Assembly: GCF_000485595.1 (NCBI RefSeq)
Contig: NW_014578344.1
Location: 48,703 to 76,830 of the forward strand
Direction of reading: 5' to 3'
Source: Priapulus caudatus
Taxonomy: Eukaryota; Priapulida; Priapulimorpha; Priapulimorphida; Priapulidae
Length of the DNA stretch: 28,128 nucleotides
Positions 1-8,775 of this stretch are shown here, piece by piece. The notes under the pieces are model-generated. The model did no database searches. It was not told where the DNA came from and saw only the letters and a list, made by a program, of their open reading frames with translations. Position 1 is the first letter of the stretch. Each line of letters starts with the position of its first letter. The position numbers were made by a program, and so were the translations under genes.

Positions 1-960
1 ATTCCGAACGGGTGGACGTTGATCGCGTCCTGTGAGTGGGGGTTGCCATGGGCGCGAACGCAGCGAGCCATCAGGGGGCGCGGGCGCTTGTAAACGTTGT
101 TGGCGCGGGGGCCGTCGTGTCGTGTCTCGGGTTGTCTCATTCGTCACTGGCTGCCGAACCCGTGGCACTGCCTGAGTAATGAAAGTGCGCAAACTGCGCA
201 CCTCTCTAATGAGATCCGATGGCGTCGGGCGTCGCATCGCGTTAACGTCCATAGGTTCCGTCGTGTCATAGGGGTCAGTGAACGCGTCATCGCCACGGTT
301 GTGTCGCCGTGCCACTAGAGATGACTCTAGTACGTGTTCGTCCGCCGCAAGATCGATAGCGTCGGTTAGCGTTGTAGGTGAGCGATGAAGCAGCAATCGC
401 TGTGTATGGACCGATCTCAAACCATCCAAAAAAATATCGACGAGACGGCTCTGAGTCTCAGTCGTTGAAAGTCGCTCGGCTGGAATCGCTCGCAATGCGA
501 GAGTCAGCAGCCTGTCGCCATATGGGCGAATATGTTCGCCGTTATACTACTGGAAATTTTTAAGCGCATTCTGCGCATCTACCTCTCGCAGCGGATCGCG
601 GAAGCGTTTAGTGAGCTGTTCAGTGATCTGTTCCCAAGTCATAGACGGCCGCTCAAGAAGGAGGCGGCGAGAAAACTCAACAGCATGACCTCCAAGCGTC
701 GACAGACCAAAAACGCGTAACGACGTAGCGTCGAGACACAATTCCAACTGTCTCCAATTCAAAGTGCTGAGCCAGTCGTCGAACGTAATCGAGAGCGGCG
801 CGTTATCGCCAGTAAATCGCGGGACGGAAGTCCGAGCTTCCGCGACACGTAACCCATGCTGAAATGTAGCTGCTGCTGATTCAACGGTTGGGCGTAACGA
901 TTCGCTAAATACGTGGGCCAAATCGGCTATGTCGTATTGTGCGGGCGGCGGCGTAGCCAT
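1..960 (-). pseudogene. gag: Ty3/gypsy gag polyprotein, partial, one in-frame stop
   Basis: Gag builds the cytoplasmic virus-like particle of LTR retrotransposons. The frame has a usable ATG at 958-960 (first residues MATPPPAQYD) and stays open to base 1 except for one TAG at 547-549; reading on in the same frame gives about 180 more codons. Family hallmarks: a segment ending RFRDPLREVDAQNALKNFQ, then, just after the stop, a GEHIRPYGDRLLTLALRA-like stretch, which is the usual retrotransposon-gag order Q...GE...Y..R...LA..A. The C-terminal part is Arg/Pro-rich and no CCHC knuckle is reached before the window ends. An open frame extends upstream to a TTG at 1017, but the ATG is preferred. The stop may be a real mutation, a base error or, less likely, a read-through site. 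Confidence 0.78.
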
Positions 961-1541
961 AACAGAAGCGGGGTTAAAGCTGTCCCCGACAGACACAGGT
1001 AAACGCGCGCACAACAAAAGCGCGTTCGCGCGCGCACCACAGGCGAGTTACAGAGGCGGGCACGCACACACACATGCGCCCACACGCACACGCGTGATAG
1101 ACCGATACACGCACGTACAATAATGATGAATGACGTAACCGGGACTACGAGTGACAGGACGAAGGCGAGGAGGGGGAGGGGGAGGGTGGAGGACGATTAT
1201 GAAGCTGCTAGGCCGTCGTGTTGTACATGACGTTCGCACCCGACGCGCCTAAGCATGGAAAGGGCGGCAGTAATGGATGAGAAACAGTAATATTATAGTA
1301 AACTACAGTAATACTACAGTAATACTACAGTAAATAACTTAATCTCGTTAGTCAAAACCGGCAAAGGTTAGCTTTACTCACGTGGACGTCTGTGCAGCGC
1401 TGTAACCGGATCGTCAGTCAGAAGCGGTAGACGCTAGGCAAGTGACGGTGCTTGGCACGATACTATGGCCGAGTGATCGTGTAGCGGTAGTACCGTGGGA
1501 GTAGCCGCGCAACCAGGTTCGATCGCTCTCACACGCACCAA
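961..1541 (-). other. gypsy-1 leader, with primer-binding-site candidate and 11-bp repeat
   Basis: This is the non-coding leader between the LTR and gag on the minus strand. Directly after the LTR end it reads TTGGTGCGTGTGAGAGCG (minus, 1541-1524), the position where a tRNA primer site is expected; I cannot name the tRNA. At about 1284-1335 an 11-bp unit (CAGTAATACTA) is repeated roughly four times. At 1166-1190 the plus strand is G-rich. At 1060-1095 there are short CA/CG runs. No coding sequence seen. Confidence 0.5.
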
Positions 1542-1791
1542 TGTAATGTTGGTTTTAATGCTAGTGTGTTGAGCTATTGTTGATGTATGTATGTGAAGCC
1601 AAAATACATAGACGAGAATAGAAGTCAGATATTTACCATGACTAGATCGCTTTTATTTGGTGAAGGTTACAGTGCCTCGGTCGTGCCTGCTAGATGCCCG
1701 GTTGCTGACGGAGTCCTCCCCGATACCGCTCGCGCTCCGGCTTTTATACTTACAGGCACGCCCGCGGCGCATGTGTGACCGCATACATACA
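1542..1791 (-). repeat. gypsy-1 5' LTR (about 250 bp)
   Basis: On the minus strand this block has LTR anatomy: it starts with TGTATGTATGC (the exact start among three TG dinucleotides at 1783-1791 is uncertain), has a TATAAAAG box at 1748-1741, an AATAAA polyadenylation signal at 1657-1652 about 85 bp downstream, and ends with CATTACA at 1548-1542 just before the candidate primer site. The second LTR lies outside the window, so LTR identity cannot be compared. Confidence 0.62.
1652..1748 (-). promoter_or_regulatory. LTR TATA box and polyadenylation signal
   Basis: TATAAAAG at 1748-1741 (minus) and AATAAA at 1657-1652 (minus) are spaced as the U3 promoter and R-region poly(A) signal of an LTR. 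The region between is GC-rich and contains GGGGAGGACTCCGTC, a plausible transcription start area. Confidence 0.5.
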
Positions 1792-1803
1792 TTTGCCACA
1801 CCA

Positions 1804-1806
<3 letters not shown>

Positions 1807-1839
<33 letters not shown>

Positions 1840-1949
1840 GTGTGCGGTGCGGTGCTGTCGTCGTGCGTGTGCGTTGCGTGTGCCGTGTGCTGTGCGTGTG
1901 CGTGTGCGTGTGCGTGTGCGGTGATGTGTGTGTTCTGTGTGTGTTTCGC
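1807..1949 (+). repeat. TG/CG-rich microsatellite
   Basis: A perfect (GT)n run at about 1808-1838 is followed by degenerate GTGCGT/TGCGTG units to about 1949. It is mirrored in the right arm as CA/CG units at 25379-25543. Short frames running through it are Cys/Val artefacts. Confidence 0.9.
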
Positions 1950-2265
1950 GCGCCGTTTATGTATGGAGATGCTATGGTATTTTTATTATTCTGATTGATA
2001 ATTAGTGTTACACAATTATATAGCTGTCGTGTTTGGTATTTGAAATAAAATAAAAAATAAAATAATATAAATATATGTATATGTACCGGTATATGTTTAT
2101 ATATATGTTATATATATCGTACGGATAGCTAGTCACTCCGCGGACATAGCCTTGCACTGAGCAGGATATTGCGTGCGCGTAATTGCTGCGGAGCGTGCGC
2201 GAACGCGGAGTATTGTCAAGCCAAGCTGTCCTTTCAATCAGTGGCTAATCGTGCTTTATTTTAAA

Positions 2266-2343
2266 CCAATTGCCACAGTAATGCTATCTCAATCCACCGC
2301 TTGACCAATCAGGAAAAAGTAACGAGCGCGAGTCGTATATAAG
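2266..2343 (+). promoter_or_regulatory. Promoter-like block: CCAAT boxes and TATA box
   Basis: Two CCAAT boxes (2266-2270, 2305-2309) precede TATATAAG at 2336-2343, about 27 bp after the second box, and a long CT-rich tract follows from 2361. The same elements are kept in the right arm on the opposite strand (ATTGG at 25013-25017 and 25052-25056, TATA near 24983-24991). This layout fits a pol II promoter with a pyrimidine-rich leader, either of a gene in the arm or of a retroelement LTR; the AT-rich 2615-2640 region could be the end of such an LTR. No transcript evidence exists here. Confidence 0.35.
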
Positions 2344-2360
2344 AGATGCGGGTTCTATCG

Positions 2361-2361
2361 C

Positions 2362-2446
<85 letters not shown>

Positions 2447-2500
2447 CTCTCTCACTCTCTCTCTCCTTCTCTCTTCCTCTCTCTATCTCTCTTCTGTGTG
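2361..2500 (+). repeat. (CT)n microsatellite
   Basis: This is a nearly pure CT tract with occasional CCT interruptions. It is mirrored by the shorter (GA)n at 24869-24961. Such polypurine/polypyrimidine tracts bind GAGA-type factors in insects and can form triplex DNA. Confidence 0.95.
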
Positions 2501-2509
2501 ATGTACTCA

Positions 2510-3668
2510 TCTCGCCGTGCCTTAAGCCGGCTCCTTACGTTCACGTTCTATGGTGTGTTACGAGTCTAACTATATTACAGAAGCGATCCGCGCACCTATG
2601 TAAGTGTATTAGTCTGATGTTTCTTCTTTGATTAAACGTTGGTTGGATGCCGATCATAAAGTAATTCTACTCATTTGTCGAATCTATGGCTTCCTCGTTC
2701 GCACCACGTGGCGGTTTAGTCGAAGTCACAATCCAGTGATCGAATATTAGACGCGTGTAATGACCGGAAGGGTTATTGCAACATTACACAATTAACGGAA
2801 TCACGCAAGGGAATGGATAAAGTACGTGTTCGCATGATATTGTGCTGCCCGTCGTTACTCGCGTCCATCTCTCACGTACCCCGCACAAGGCTTTCCGTGA
2901 TACACAACGCAAGGTACTAGACACATTAACCACACGATCAAGAGCCATCGCGTGCAGCGTATCATTTGAAGTGATCAGGATATCAGCGATCTTAGTATCG
3001 CTTGATATCGTACGTCAGGTGACGTCATACTCCGCAACACTGAACGTCAATGAGCGACGCCACAACACGAGGAACATAATCGACACTAATTCGAAAGAAT
3101 AACAATAACAATCACGCATCTATATCAAAAGGAAGCATAGCAGGCAGCAGCAGGAAGAGGCAGGCAAAACAAGCAGAGACAGAACATGCTGGACCATGCG
3201 TCAGACAAGCAGGAAACCATCACTGATATCGCCACCCAGAAATAGAAGCCATTCAGGCTTTTTGCTTCAGTTGTTCTTGTTAATTTCAATGTAAACAGGT
3301 AAATGTAGAAATATGTTACAAACTTAATTTTGTGCTCGCCCCAAGACCACACTGCTAAGTCATGTCACACATGATAAAAAAAAAGTGTAGTATGTGTAGT
3401 TAGTGCCAGATAAGTAGTTATGCATTCATGGAAATCCATAGCTGGGAAGCCCCAAACCTACCAACTGTATAGTATAGGGACGCCGTGGGTCAATGCATAA
3501 GGATGTATTTGCAAATATATGATTATACTTGTATTTGTTCAAATTCACATCAGTACCTTGGATGCAAACGATTACAATATGTTTCTTGTAAATTATAACA
3601 CGTCAATATATATAATTTTCGTTTATGAACTGATATTTCATTTCGTGTTTTCCTTAGTTTCTCTGTAG
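2510..3668 (+). other. Arm sequence without a recognised gene
   Basis: No family-level coding match. The tract at 3130-3200 is a CAGG/GCAGG-rich low-complexity stretch (mirrored at about 24160-24230). Bases 3421-3530 are well conserved between arms and, in the right arm, sit in a short frame (minus, from ATG 23930) beginning MHSWKSIAGKTPNLP; the left copy is frameshifted. This may be an exon, but I cannot support more. Confidence 0.4.
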
Positions 3669-3772
3669 CTGCACAACACCACTCTGCATTTCCGTCTAGC
3701 AGCCGTGACACATCTGTTTGTAGCCAAAAGAGTGCCAGAAAGGCAAAACAGTTAAGCAAAACACAAAACATA
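3669..3772 (+). CDS. Candidate internal exon, Ser/Lys-rich, unknown gene (left arm)
   Basis: Bracketed by a pyrimidine-rich acceptor (TTTCTCTGTAG ending at 3668) and a consensus donor (GTAAG from 3773), this 104-bp stretch has one open frame: two bases, then 34 codons ending on a codon boundary. It reads as a polar linker containing FPSSSRDTSVCSQKSARKA and ending KTQNI. The right-arm copy (23575-23681, minus) keeps both splice sites but has indels that break the frame. Composition suits a nuclear-protein linker, but no domain is recognisable. The next exon may be 4052 onward. Confidence 0.35.
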
Positions 3773-4051
3773 GTAAGTTCTATCATTTACGATGTGATTA
3801 AGTAAAAGGTTTATGTTCTTGTTATAAATGCCCTGTTAACGCTGTTCAATATAAAACTGGTGGGAAAGTTATAATAGTATAATATATGCAAAATATTAAT
3901 ATTTGCTATGTCTTAGTGTCTTACGTGATTGTTACCCCAAATAGCAACACTAAATTTCATTTTGTTTGGTATGCATGCAACTATGTTTCTACATAATTCA
4001 GTCTAACAATATAAGTTCAAAAAATATCCTCATAACAGACTTTCTGATTAG
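3773..4051 (+). other. Putative intron between arm exons
   Basis: An AT-rich stretch starts with the GTAAG donor at 3773 and ends with TTTCTGATTAG at 4051. There are no long frames. It is the expected small-intron size for many invertebrates. Inference only. Confidence 0.25.
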
Positions 4052-4234
4052 TGTCCTGATGAAGATTAATCCCTAATGGAGATCCAGTTCGAAAATGATG
4101 GTTCCTGCAGAAGAGAATGCTACATAGTATGTGAAGTGTGGTGGAACCTGGACGACATCATAGATCGCCCATGCAGTAATGTCAGGAACTGGAGAGAGCT
4201 TTGTAAACGACTGGAAGAGATTAATTGCTCATAA
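4052..4234 (+). CDS. Candidate terminal exon, unknown gene, frameshifted (left arm)
   Basis: It follows an acceptor-like TTTCTGATTAG. Two overlapping frames look protein-like in the better right-arm copy. One is acidic and in phase with the upstream exon (starts CHDEDEFPNGDP, 24 codons). The other starts at the ATG pair and ends DWKRINCS-stop (59 residues, with SVVEDLDDIIDRP). In this left copy small indels break both frames. A C-to-A difference between arms is synonymous in the acidic frame and non-synonymous in the other, which weakly favours the acidic frame. No known domain. Confidence 0.3.
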
Positions 4235-4936
4235 TCGTATCACTTACTACCTCCTACAGCCAATCATAATAATTTTCGCATGCTGGCACTATTCCTTTTC
4301 AATGTTATTCAATACACGGGAAACCCCGGCATCATAGTGACATCGAGCAATTATGATTTAATGTACATATCTCAACTGTGTTCCACGTCAGTCAGCTTAT
4401 TTCATTAGTTCGTAATAGAGTGACATTATAATAAAAATTTTAACATGCGTTCACTCTTTTGCATATTCTCTTTTTTCAATGGACAACCATTTGCTTTTAA
4501 TGTAGAACATTACACTTTAAGTAAAATATTGAGAAACAATCTTACACAGTTTTTAACATACATCTGGCTTGTAAAGATCGATGCGCATCGCATATGCAAT
4601 TATGCAGTATTCAGATTTGACTGCTAGTACTTCGCTCGCTAATGTGTGTACCAACGTGTGCACCCTGTCTAATAGGTGACCTATATAGGACGTTCTAGAA
4701 AATAATAACTACATATAACGAAATTTCAACACCAGAATATCGATAACATTTGTGTCGATTTCATTCAGATACCATCAACCCATATTCAATGATACAATAA
4801 CATTACGTACATAAAACCCAGCGACAGTTCAGCAGTCCATTCTTAATTAGCATACTACTCCATTCGCTCTTCATTATATATAAGTGTTATTTACTCACCT
4901 AAGTGTTGTAATATTTATGAAATAAATGCTAGACTA
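4235..4936 (+). other. AT-rich arm sequence, no gene seen
   Basis: AT-rich DNA conserved with the right arm (22399-23114). Only short frames occur (for example 4445-4627), not preserved in the other copy. Confidence 0.5.
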
Positions 4937-5427
4937 AAGCCTGGGACACATCATGCGAATTATTCCGACGTTCGCGCGTGATCATATCCCCAGCGAAAAT
5001 CGCGGCGAAAATATTCACACCCGCCATGCAAAATCAGCGGACACACCATGCGAATTTATTCGCACGTCCGCAAGCGTACACACTCGCGCAATCTATTGGC
5101 GCTCACAAGGCTCCAGCATGCTCCACACAGTCAGGGTCACGTAATTAGCATACTGATCAGTGATTTGCTGCATTATAACAATCGGTCATTATTCGCACTG
5201 TCTGGTACCCGTCCCTTCTCGCAAGCTCGATATACGCCTAGACGGTAGAATGGACGGGTACCAGTCTATATTCGCACGTCCGCATGTCCGCAACGAAAAT
5301 TATCAAACATGTTTGATCGCTGCGAATTTCGTGCGGATGAAATTCGCCCGCGCTTCACGCGACACCATGCGATTTCGCTGTGATTTTAACAATCGCTGCG
5401 GACGTGCGAATAAAATGTGTCCCGCTT
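4937..5427 (+). mobile_element. Foldback/MITE-like element, left-arm copy (about 491 bp)
   Basis: The ends are imperfect inverted repeats: AAGCCTGGGACACAT at 4937 and ATGTGTCCCGCTT at 5427 (reverse AAGCGGGACACAT). Inside, many short inverted modules repeat (TGCGGACGTGCGAATA and its complement at about 5045-5073, 5268-5283 and 5396-5412), plus a 13-bp perfect stem (5202-5214 with 5252-5264, CTGGTACCCGTCC) and a 16-bp palindrome at 5302-5317. It has no coding capacity. This is typical of a non-autonomous DNA transposon or foldback element; no clean target-site duplication is obvious, so the superfamily is not assigned. It is present at the same place in both arms, so it predates their duplication. 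Confidence 0.7.
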
Positions 5428-5438
5428 AAGTGCCGTCA

Positions 5439-5504
5439 CTACACTAGACGTTCCGTGCTTCGTCGTGCCGTTGCCTTACTCATGGATTGCTCATCTTCAG
5501 CCAT
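5439..5504 (-). CDS. Candidate first coding exon beside the MITE (left arm)
   Basis: On the minus strand an ATG at 5504-5502 in good context (GGAGGAATGG) opens a hydrophilic frame starting MAEDEQSMSKATARRSTER and stopping after 21 codons at 5439, next to the foldback element (ends 5427). The right-arm copy (from 21826, plus) keeps the ATG and the first nine codons but then shifts frame. An acceptor-like TTTTTGTAG precedes the ATG in both copies. It could be the start of a gene disrupted by the element. The peptide is too short to identify. Confidence 0.28.
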   Translation of the reverse strand: MAEDEQSMSKATARRSTERLV

Positions 5505-6289
5505 TCCTCCTACAAAAACCATTCGAACAATTACATATACATCCATATCCAATATAGTCACGCTACCCCACACCTGTAATTCATACAAATAACTATCAAG
5601 GAGAACGGCGAAGCTTCATACATTCTTTGACAATCATTCAGACTTCCTTTTCATGTATACGTTCACTATGGCTATGAGCACACACGTCTTTGCTCATTAC
5701 ATATCAGGATTCAGAAAACATACTAAAGCGACAAACATCTACATGCTTGTAATATAGAACATTACCCTTCTTGCAACATCGGCTGCCGGCACATCAGAGA
5801 ATTAAATTTGCGCTCGCTGCTGTGTTTAACTGCCGAGTTCCCGCAAACACCTGCATTACAATGATCTGCGATATAGACACACTGACGTTAGGTACATGTA
5901 AATCGAAATTGCCACCAGACATTCAACGAACCATGTTGTCTACGTTACAATCACTTTGCACTGCGGCATGCATGTCTTACTAACATGCAGTTTCCATTTC
6001 ATACTTACATTACTCGCGATCGGCCGGACACACTGGATTCGTCGTCGGCCTTCGGTTGACCGCGAGCTTCATTGATGGAAACCTTGGAACATCAGGGTGA
6101 CTTGACACTCACGCGATGACTTTTCGCCAACATAACAGATGTAGGGTTGACTAGTTGTCGCTTTATTTTTTATGCGAATGTGTTGAGTAATCACTGCTAA
6201 AATACACCACAGGTGGCAGCTAAGCTCACCATCGAACGGACGTGCCGATAGTTTGTGAGAGGTGAATATAAAAGGCCAGGAGCATATTA
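5505..6289 (+). other. Arm sequence upstream of BEL gag; LTR not delimited
   Basis: No coding sequence supported. It contains features expected near a retroelement 5' end (TGGCAGCTAAGCTCACC at 6211-6227 could be a primer site), but I cannot define LTR borders by eye. Inverted copy at 21080-21825. Confidence 0.35.
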
Positions 6290-7112
6290 CAGAGGTGATT
6301 CGTGACCAAACACCTTATCACAGAATACGTCATACAAACGGTTATGAGCACGCAGACGTCAATGCACGCGACCGAGATGTTCAACAAGCTGTACACTTAG
6401 AGAGTGCGTGGGAAACGCTCGAACAACTAACAAGAAGCGAACACTCAACAATGTTTTATAGACATTGTGGCTTGATTGCCGCCTACATTAAAACCCGATG
6501 GAGAAAACATGCAGCGCGACAAGAAACTGGCATGCGACTTCATATCCTGACTTCGATGACCTTGTTGCCTTGCACGAGCCATGTTGCGGATGAAGTCGCT
6601 GATCCATTGTGTGGACAAGTAACCACGGAGCAATGAACTCGCAGGTATACCCGCGAAACATCAAAGAGCCAGATGGTTTCCCCGTCGTATCATGACCATC
6701 GCTGAGCCAGAGATAGAGGAAAGGTCATTAAACTTATGACAAGACGTTTAGTGTGCTGTGTGGGGGCAGACTATTTTCTATGCCAGGCTCTTGGATATGC
6801 GACCACAAGAACGCCTATAACTCGGAGGAGATACAAATTATATGAAAATGTTTACTATCGAATCATTTTGTTGATAAATGTAGAAAACCTGTCTTTTGCT
6901 CGAGTTTCTGGTTGTAGACAAAAGCACACTAAATTTATTCATGTCGATAATATTAGTCAGACAAATGTTTGAGGGGGCTGTAGATACTATCGAGGAGGCA
7001 AACTGTAGAGGAGGCCCACCATGGAGCTCCTCAAAGGGTGCTGCCGTAGAGGACCGGTGTTGCTATATGCTGATCTGCCAGATCTGACACCTATTGAAGA
7101 AAAGGTGCTTAA
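6290..7112 (+). pseudogene. gag: BEL/Pao retrotransposon gag, frameshifted (left arm)
   Basis: BEL/Pao gag forms the particle and binds RNA. Across several frames this segment gives, in order, a helical stretch (SAWETLEQL, about 6402-6430), the conserved block with TRWRKHA (about 6490-6520), and then the two-part cysteine knuckle ending in KHTKFIHVD (about 6925-6950). The last matches the family C-x2-C, C-x4-C, C-x4-C, KHxxxLH pattern, better preserved in the right arm. The N-terminal DUF1759-like part is missing or unrecognisable. At least three frameshifts separate the blocks. The frame continues past the arm end at 7112 without a family-typical protease. Confidence 0.72.
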
Positions 7113-7434
7113 TATTATTCCCACAGCAGCCACAAATGGCATTGCTGGTGGTATAGAAAGCGGGATAGCGCAGGGCGCTCCTGCTTCACCTGCAGCAGCC
7201 TCCCCTGCATCTCCATCATCCCAGTCATCCCAGACATCTCAGTCCTCCCAGTCATCCCAGTCATCCCAGACATCTCAGTCCTCCCAGTCATCCCAGTCAC
7301 AACCAACTTCACCAGCACCAACACCAACGACACCCGTACCACCAAAGTCATTGCTACACGAGGAGTTAACTCAGAAAGGATGTCAGAAGTCCGGAAAGAA
7401 AAGAAAGCATTGTAACAGCTGTTTGTTGACTTAG
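7021..7434 (+). CDS. Open frame crossing the arm boundary, Ser/Gln-repeat region
   Basis: A 137-codon frame starts at ATG 7021 in the arm and continues through the arm end (7112) into single-copy DNA. Residues about 30-60 are Gly/Ala/Pro-rich; residues about 65-95 are a Ser-Ser-Gln repeat coded by 9-bp units (7213-7300); the tail is Pro/Thr-rich, then basic (KSGKKRKHCNSC). It overlaps the first bases of the gypsy-2 LTR at 7411. It may be the natural gag-to-pol continuation of the BEL element, since the right copy is cut at the junction, or chance openness of a GC-rich repeat. No protease motif. Confidence 0.3.
   Translation: MELLKGCCRRGPVLLYADLPDLTPIEEKVLNIIPTAATNGIAGGIESGIAQGAPASPAAASPASPSSQSSQTSQSSQSSQSSQTSQSSQSSQSQPTSPAPTPTTPVPPKSLLHEELTQKGCQKSGKKRKHCNSCLLT
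7213..7300 (+). repeat. 9-bp tandem repeat coding Ser-Ser-Gln
   Basis: About ten units of CAGTCATCC and variants (CAGTCCTCC, CAGACATCT) in tandem. The 9-bp period keeps the reading frame. Confidence 0.88.
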
Positions 7435-7696
7435 TCAGAGACTATTATTTTGCAGTGAGCGAGACGCGACGCATCTTTTGTATCTAGTGTAGTGATATTC
7501 ATACTACTGTAAGCTAACGCCACCTAGTGCCAAACACGGTTGGTCAGTTAACTGGTTTAAGAGATCCGAGCTAGGGGTCTTTCCGTGATGGCTAGGATGG
7601 CCTAGCAGTTACTATCTGTTGTTTTACATTAAATTACCTCTACTGCCATCATCCGTCTTCTAGTGTTTACGTACAACTAGTACCAATATTACTCCA
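7411..7696 (+). repeat. gypsy-2 5' LTR candidate (about 286 bp)
   Basis: It starts TGTAACAGCTGTTTG, a common Ty3/gypsy LTR start, and ends in ATTACTCCA directly before a primer-site-like TGGCAGCGGTCGGATTGG (7700-7717). A degenerate gypsy gag-pol follows on the same strand. The 3' LTR is not in the window, so the borders are inferred from anatomy, not from an LTR pair. Confidence 0.5.
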
Positions 7697-8430
7697 TGGT
7701 GGCAGCGGTCGGATTGGAATGCCGGGAAAAGACATGAAGGCTAAACTCTAAGGAAACTGGAAAGATAGAGCACGTAGAGAAAACCATCGCTGAATTGACC
7801 AAATGTGAGAGCAACGTTTTGTGTGAGACAACCGAGCGTGGATCAAGCAATATTCCTTAATATTACGTCGACATCAGAACGACGCTTTCACGAGAGGAGT
7901 GCACCTCTGCTGAACCGTACATGCTACAAGAAAATGTAAATTAAAGGAAAAGAAATTCAATTGCATGATGTCGGCTCACAACGATGGATTGGTCTAGCCG
8001 CGCGACCTCGCCGAGTCATGTTAGGCCTTTTGACAAGCAAGAAAGCTGACTCATATCTCGTCTGACGAAGGATAATCAGTGCTAGACGAAGCGACGCGGC
8101 ACGAAAAAATATGTTCGTGAATGGGCGATGAGGTCTGCGTCGGCCCTGAATGCGAGTGCTTATGTAGACAACCAAAACGAACTCAGGAACCCCAACTCTG
8201 TGCATTTCTTGGGGCGAGGGCCAGTTAACAAGTCATATAGTCAACTCTTCAGGATTTCACCGACTGAATCTAAGTCGCAGTCATCCGTCAACGTCCACGC
8301 ACGATGACAATAACGACTTCGTGACACGCGCACTCGTCAGCCGCTTGCGGTTGAAGTGTACTTCCAGATGCTGAGCTTAATGAGCGCCTGTAGAGCTAGT
8401 CGCATAGCCAGCCACGCCATGTGAAGGTCT

Positions 8431-8775
8431 TTGACGAGAACTCTTATGGCGAAGCCAAAAGAGTTTACACTCGTAAGAGACCTTGTAAGAAGGCGGAGGT
8501 ATGAAACAGTGTCAGCCCGGGCGACCCAGCTACGACAGTTGGCGCAAGGGCAAGGAGGAATCCACAGTGTCAGGTACTGCTCAATAAATGCGAAATGTCG
8601 GAAACTTCACGACCCAGAAGTGCGTCCAGCCTACGCAAGGATGATGGCAGAGCCTGTGGGCATAAAGGGGCACGGGGCGAAGGCTGCCGAAAGTCGCGCC
8701 ACAGTGCAAATGCTCCACAGAAATTTCGAGAACACTAGCTTGCTGGCCATCAAAGAAGATGGAGAAAGTAGACGC
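8431..8775 (+). pseudogene. gag: gypsy-2 gag C-terminal part
   Basis: A 115-codon frame carries a QLRQLAQGQGGIHSVRY stretch and then a decayed nucleic-acid-binding knuckle: KCRKLHDPEVRPAYAR followed by GIKGHGAKA, in the usual spacing, but with most cysteines and one aromatic residue replaced. The N-terminal capsid-like part (about 7760-8430) is too decayed to follow. Sequence after 8776 continues in other frames toward the protease. Identification relies on position and this residual pattern. Confidence 0.45.

Larger units (their letters stand above)
1..1791 (-). mobile_element. Ty3/gypsy LTR retrotransposon, 5' part (gypsy-1)
   Basis: Read on the minus strand, this stretch has the order LTR (1791-1542), untranslated leader (1541-961), gag (960-1), as in a Ty3/gypsy element. 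Only the 5' portion is present, because pol and the 3' LTR would lie before base 1. The 5' end of the LTR abuts the outer end of the left inverted-repeat arm at 1783-1791, so the element either inserted there or marks a rearrangement point. The gag is nearly intact, which suggests a fairly young copy. Assignment to Ty3/gypsy rests on gag motifs and layout; no pol is visible to confirm it. Confidence 0.72.
1783..7112 (+). repeat. Left arm of 5.3-kb inverted repeat
   Basis: The reverse complement of 20240-25565 aligns end to end with this segment. Anchors that match in inverted order: TG-rich microsatellite, AT-rich block with TATATGT motifs, CCAAT/TATA block, CT/GA microsatellite, foldback MITE (4937-5427 against 21905-22398) and BEL/Pao gag (about 6290-7010 against 20400-21080). 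The outer end is near 1783, at an ACAT microsatellite; the inner end is at about 7112 (GAAAAGGTGCTTA is the last shared stretch). Differences are mainly 1-3-base indels with some clustered substitutions. The gag pointing inward in both arms fixes the arm orientation. Confidence 0.93.

Noticed and set aside
1166-1190. G-quadruplex on the plus strand
   Set aside because: Only three G-runs of three or more are present, so a standard four-run quadruplex is not supported.
3125-3352. 75-codon hydrophobic minus-strand frame
   Set aside because: The frame is not kept in the right arm and the Cys/Leu-rich end comes from a CAGG low-complexity tract.
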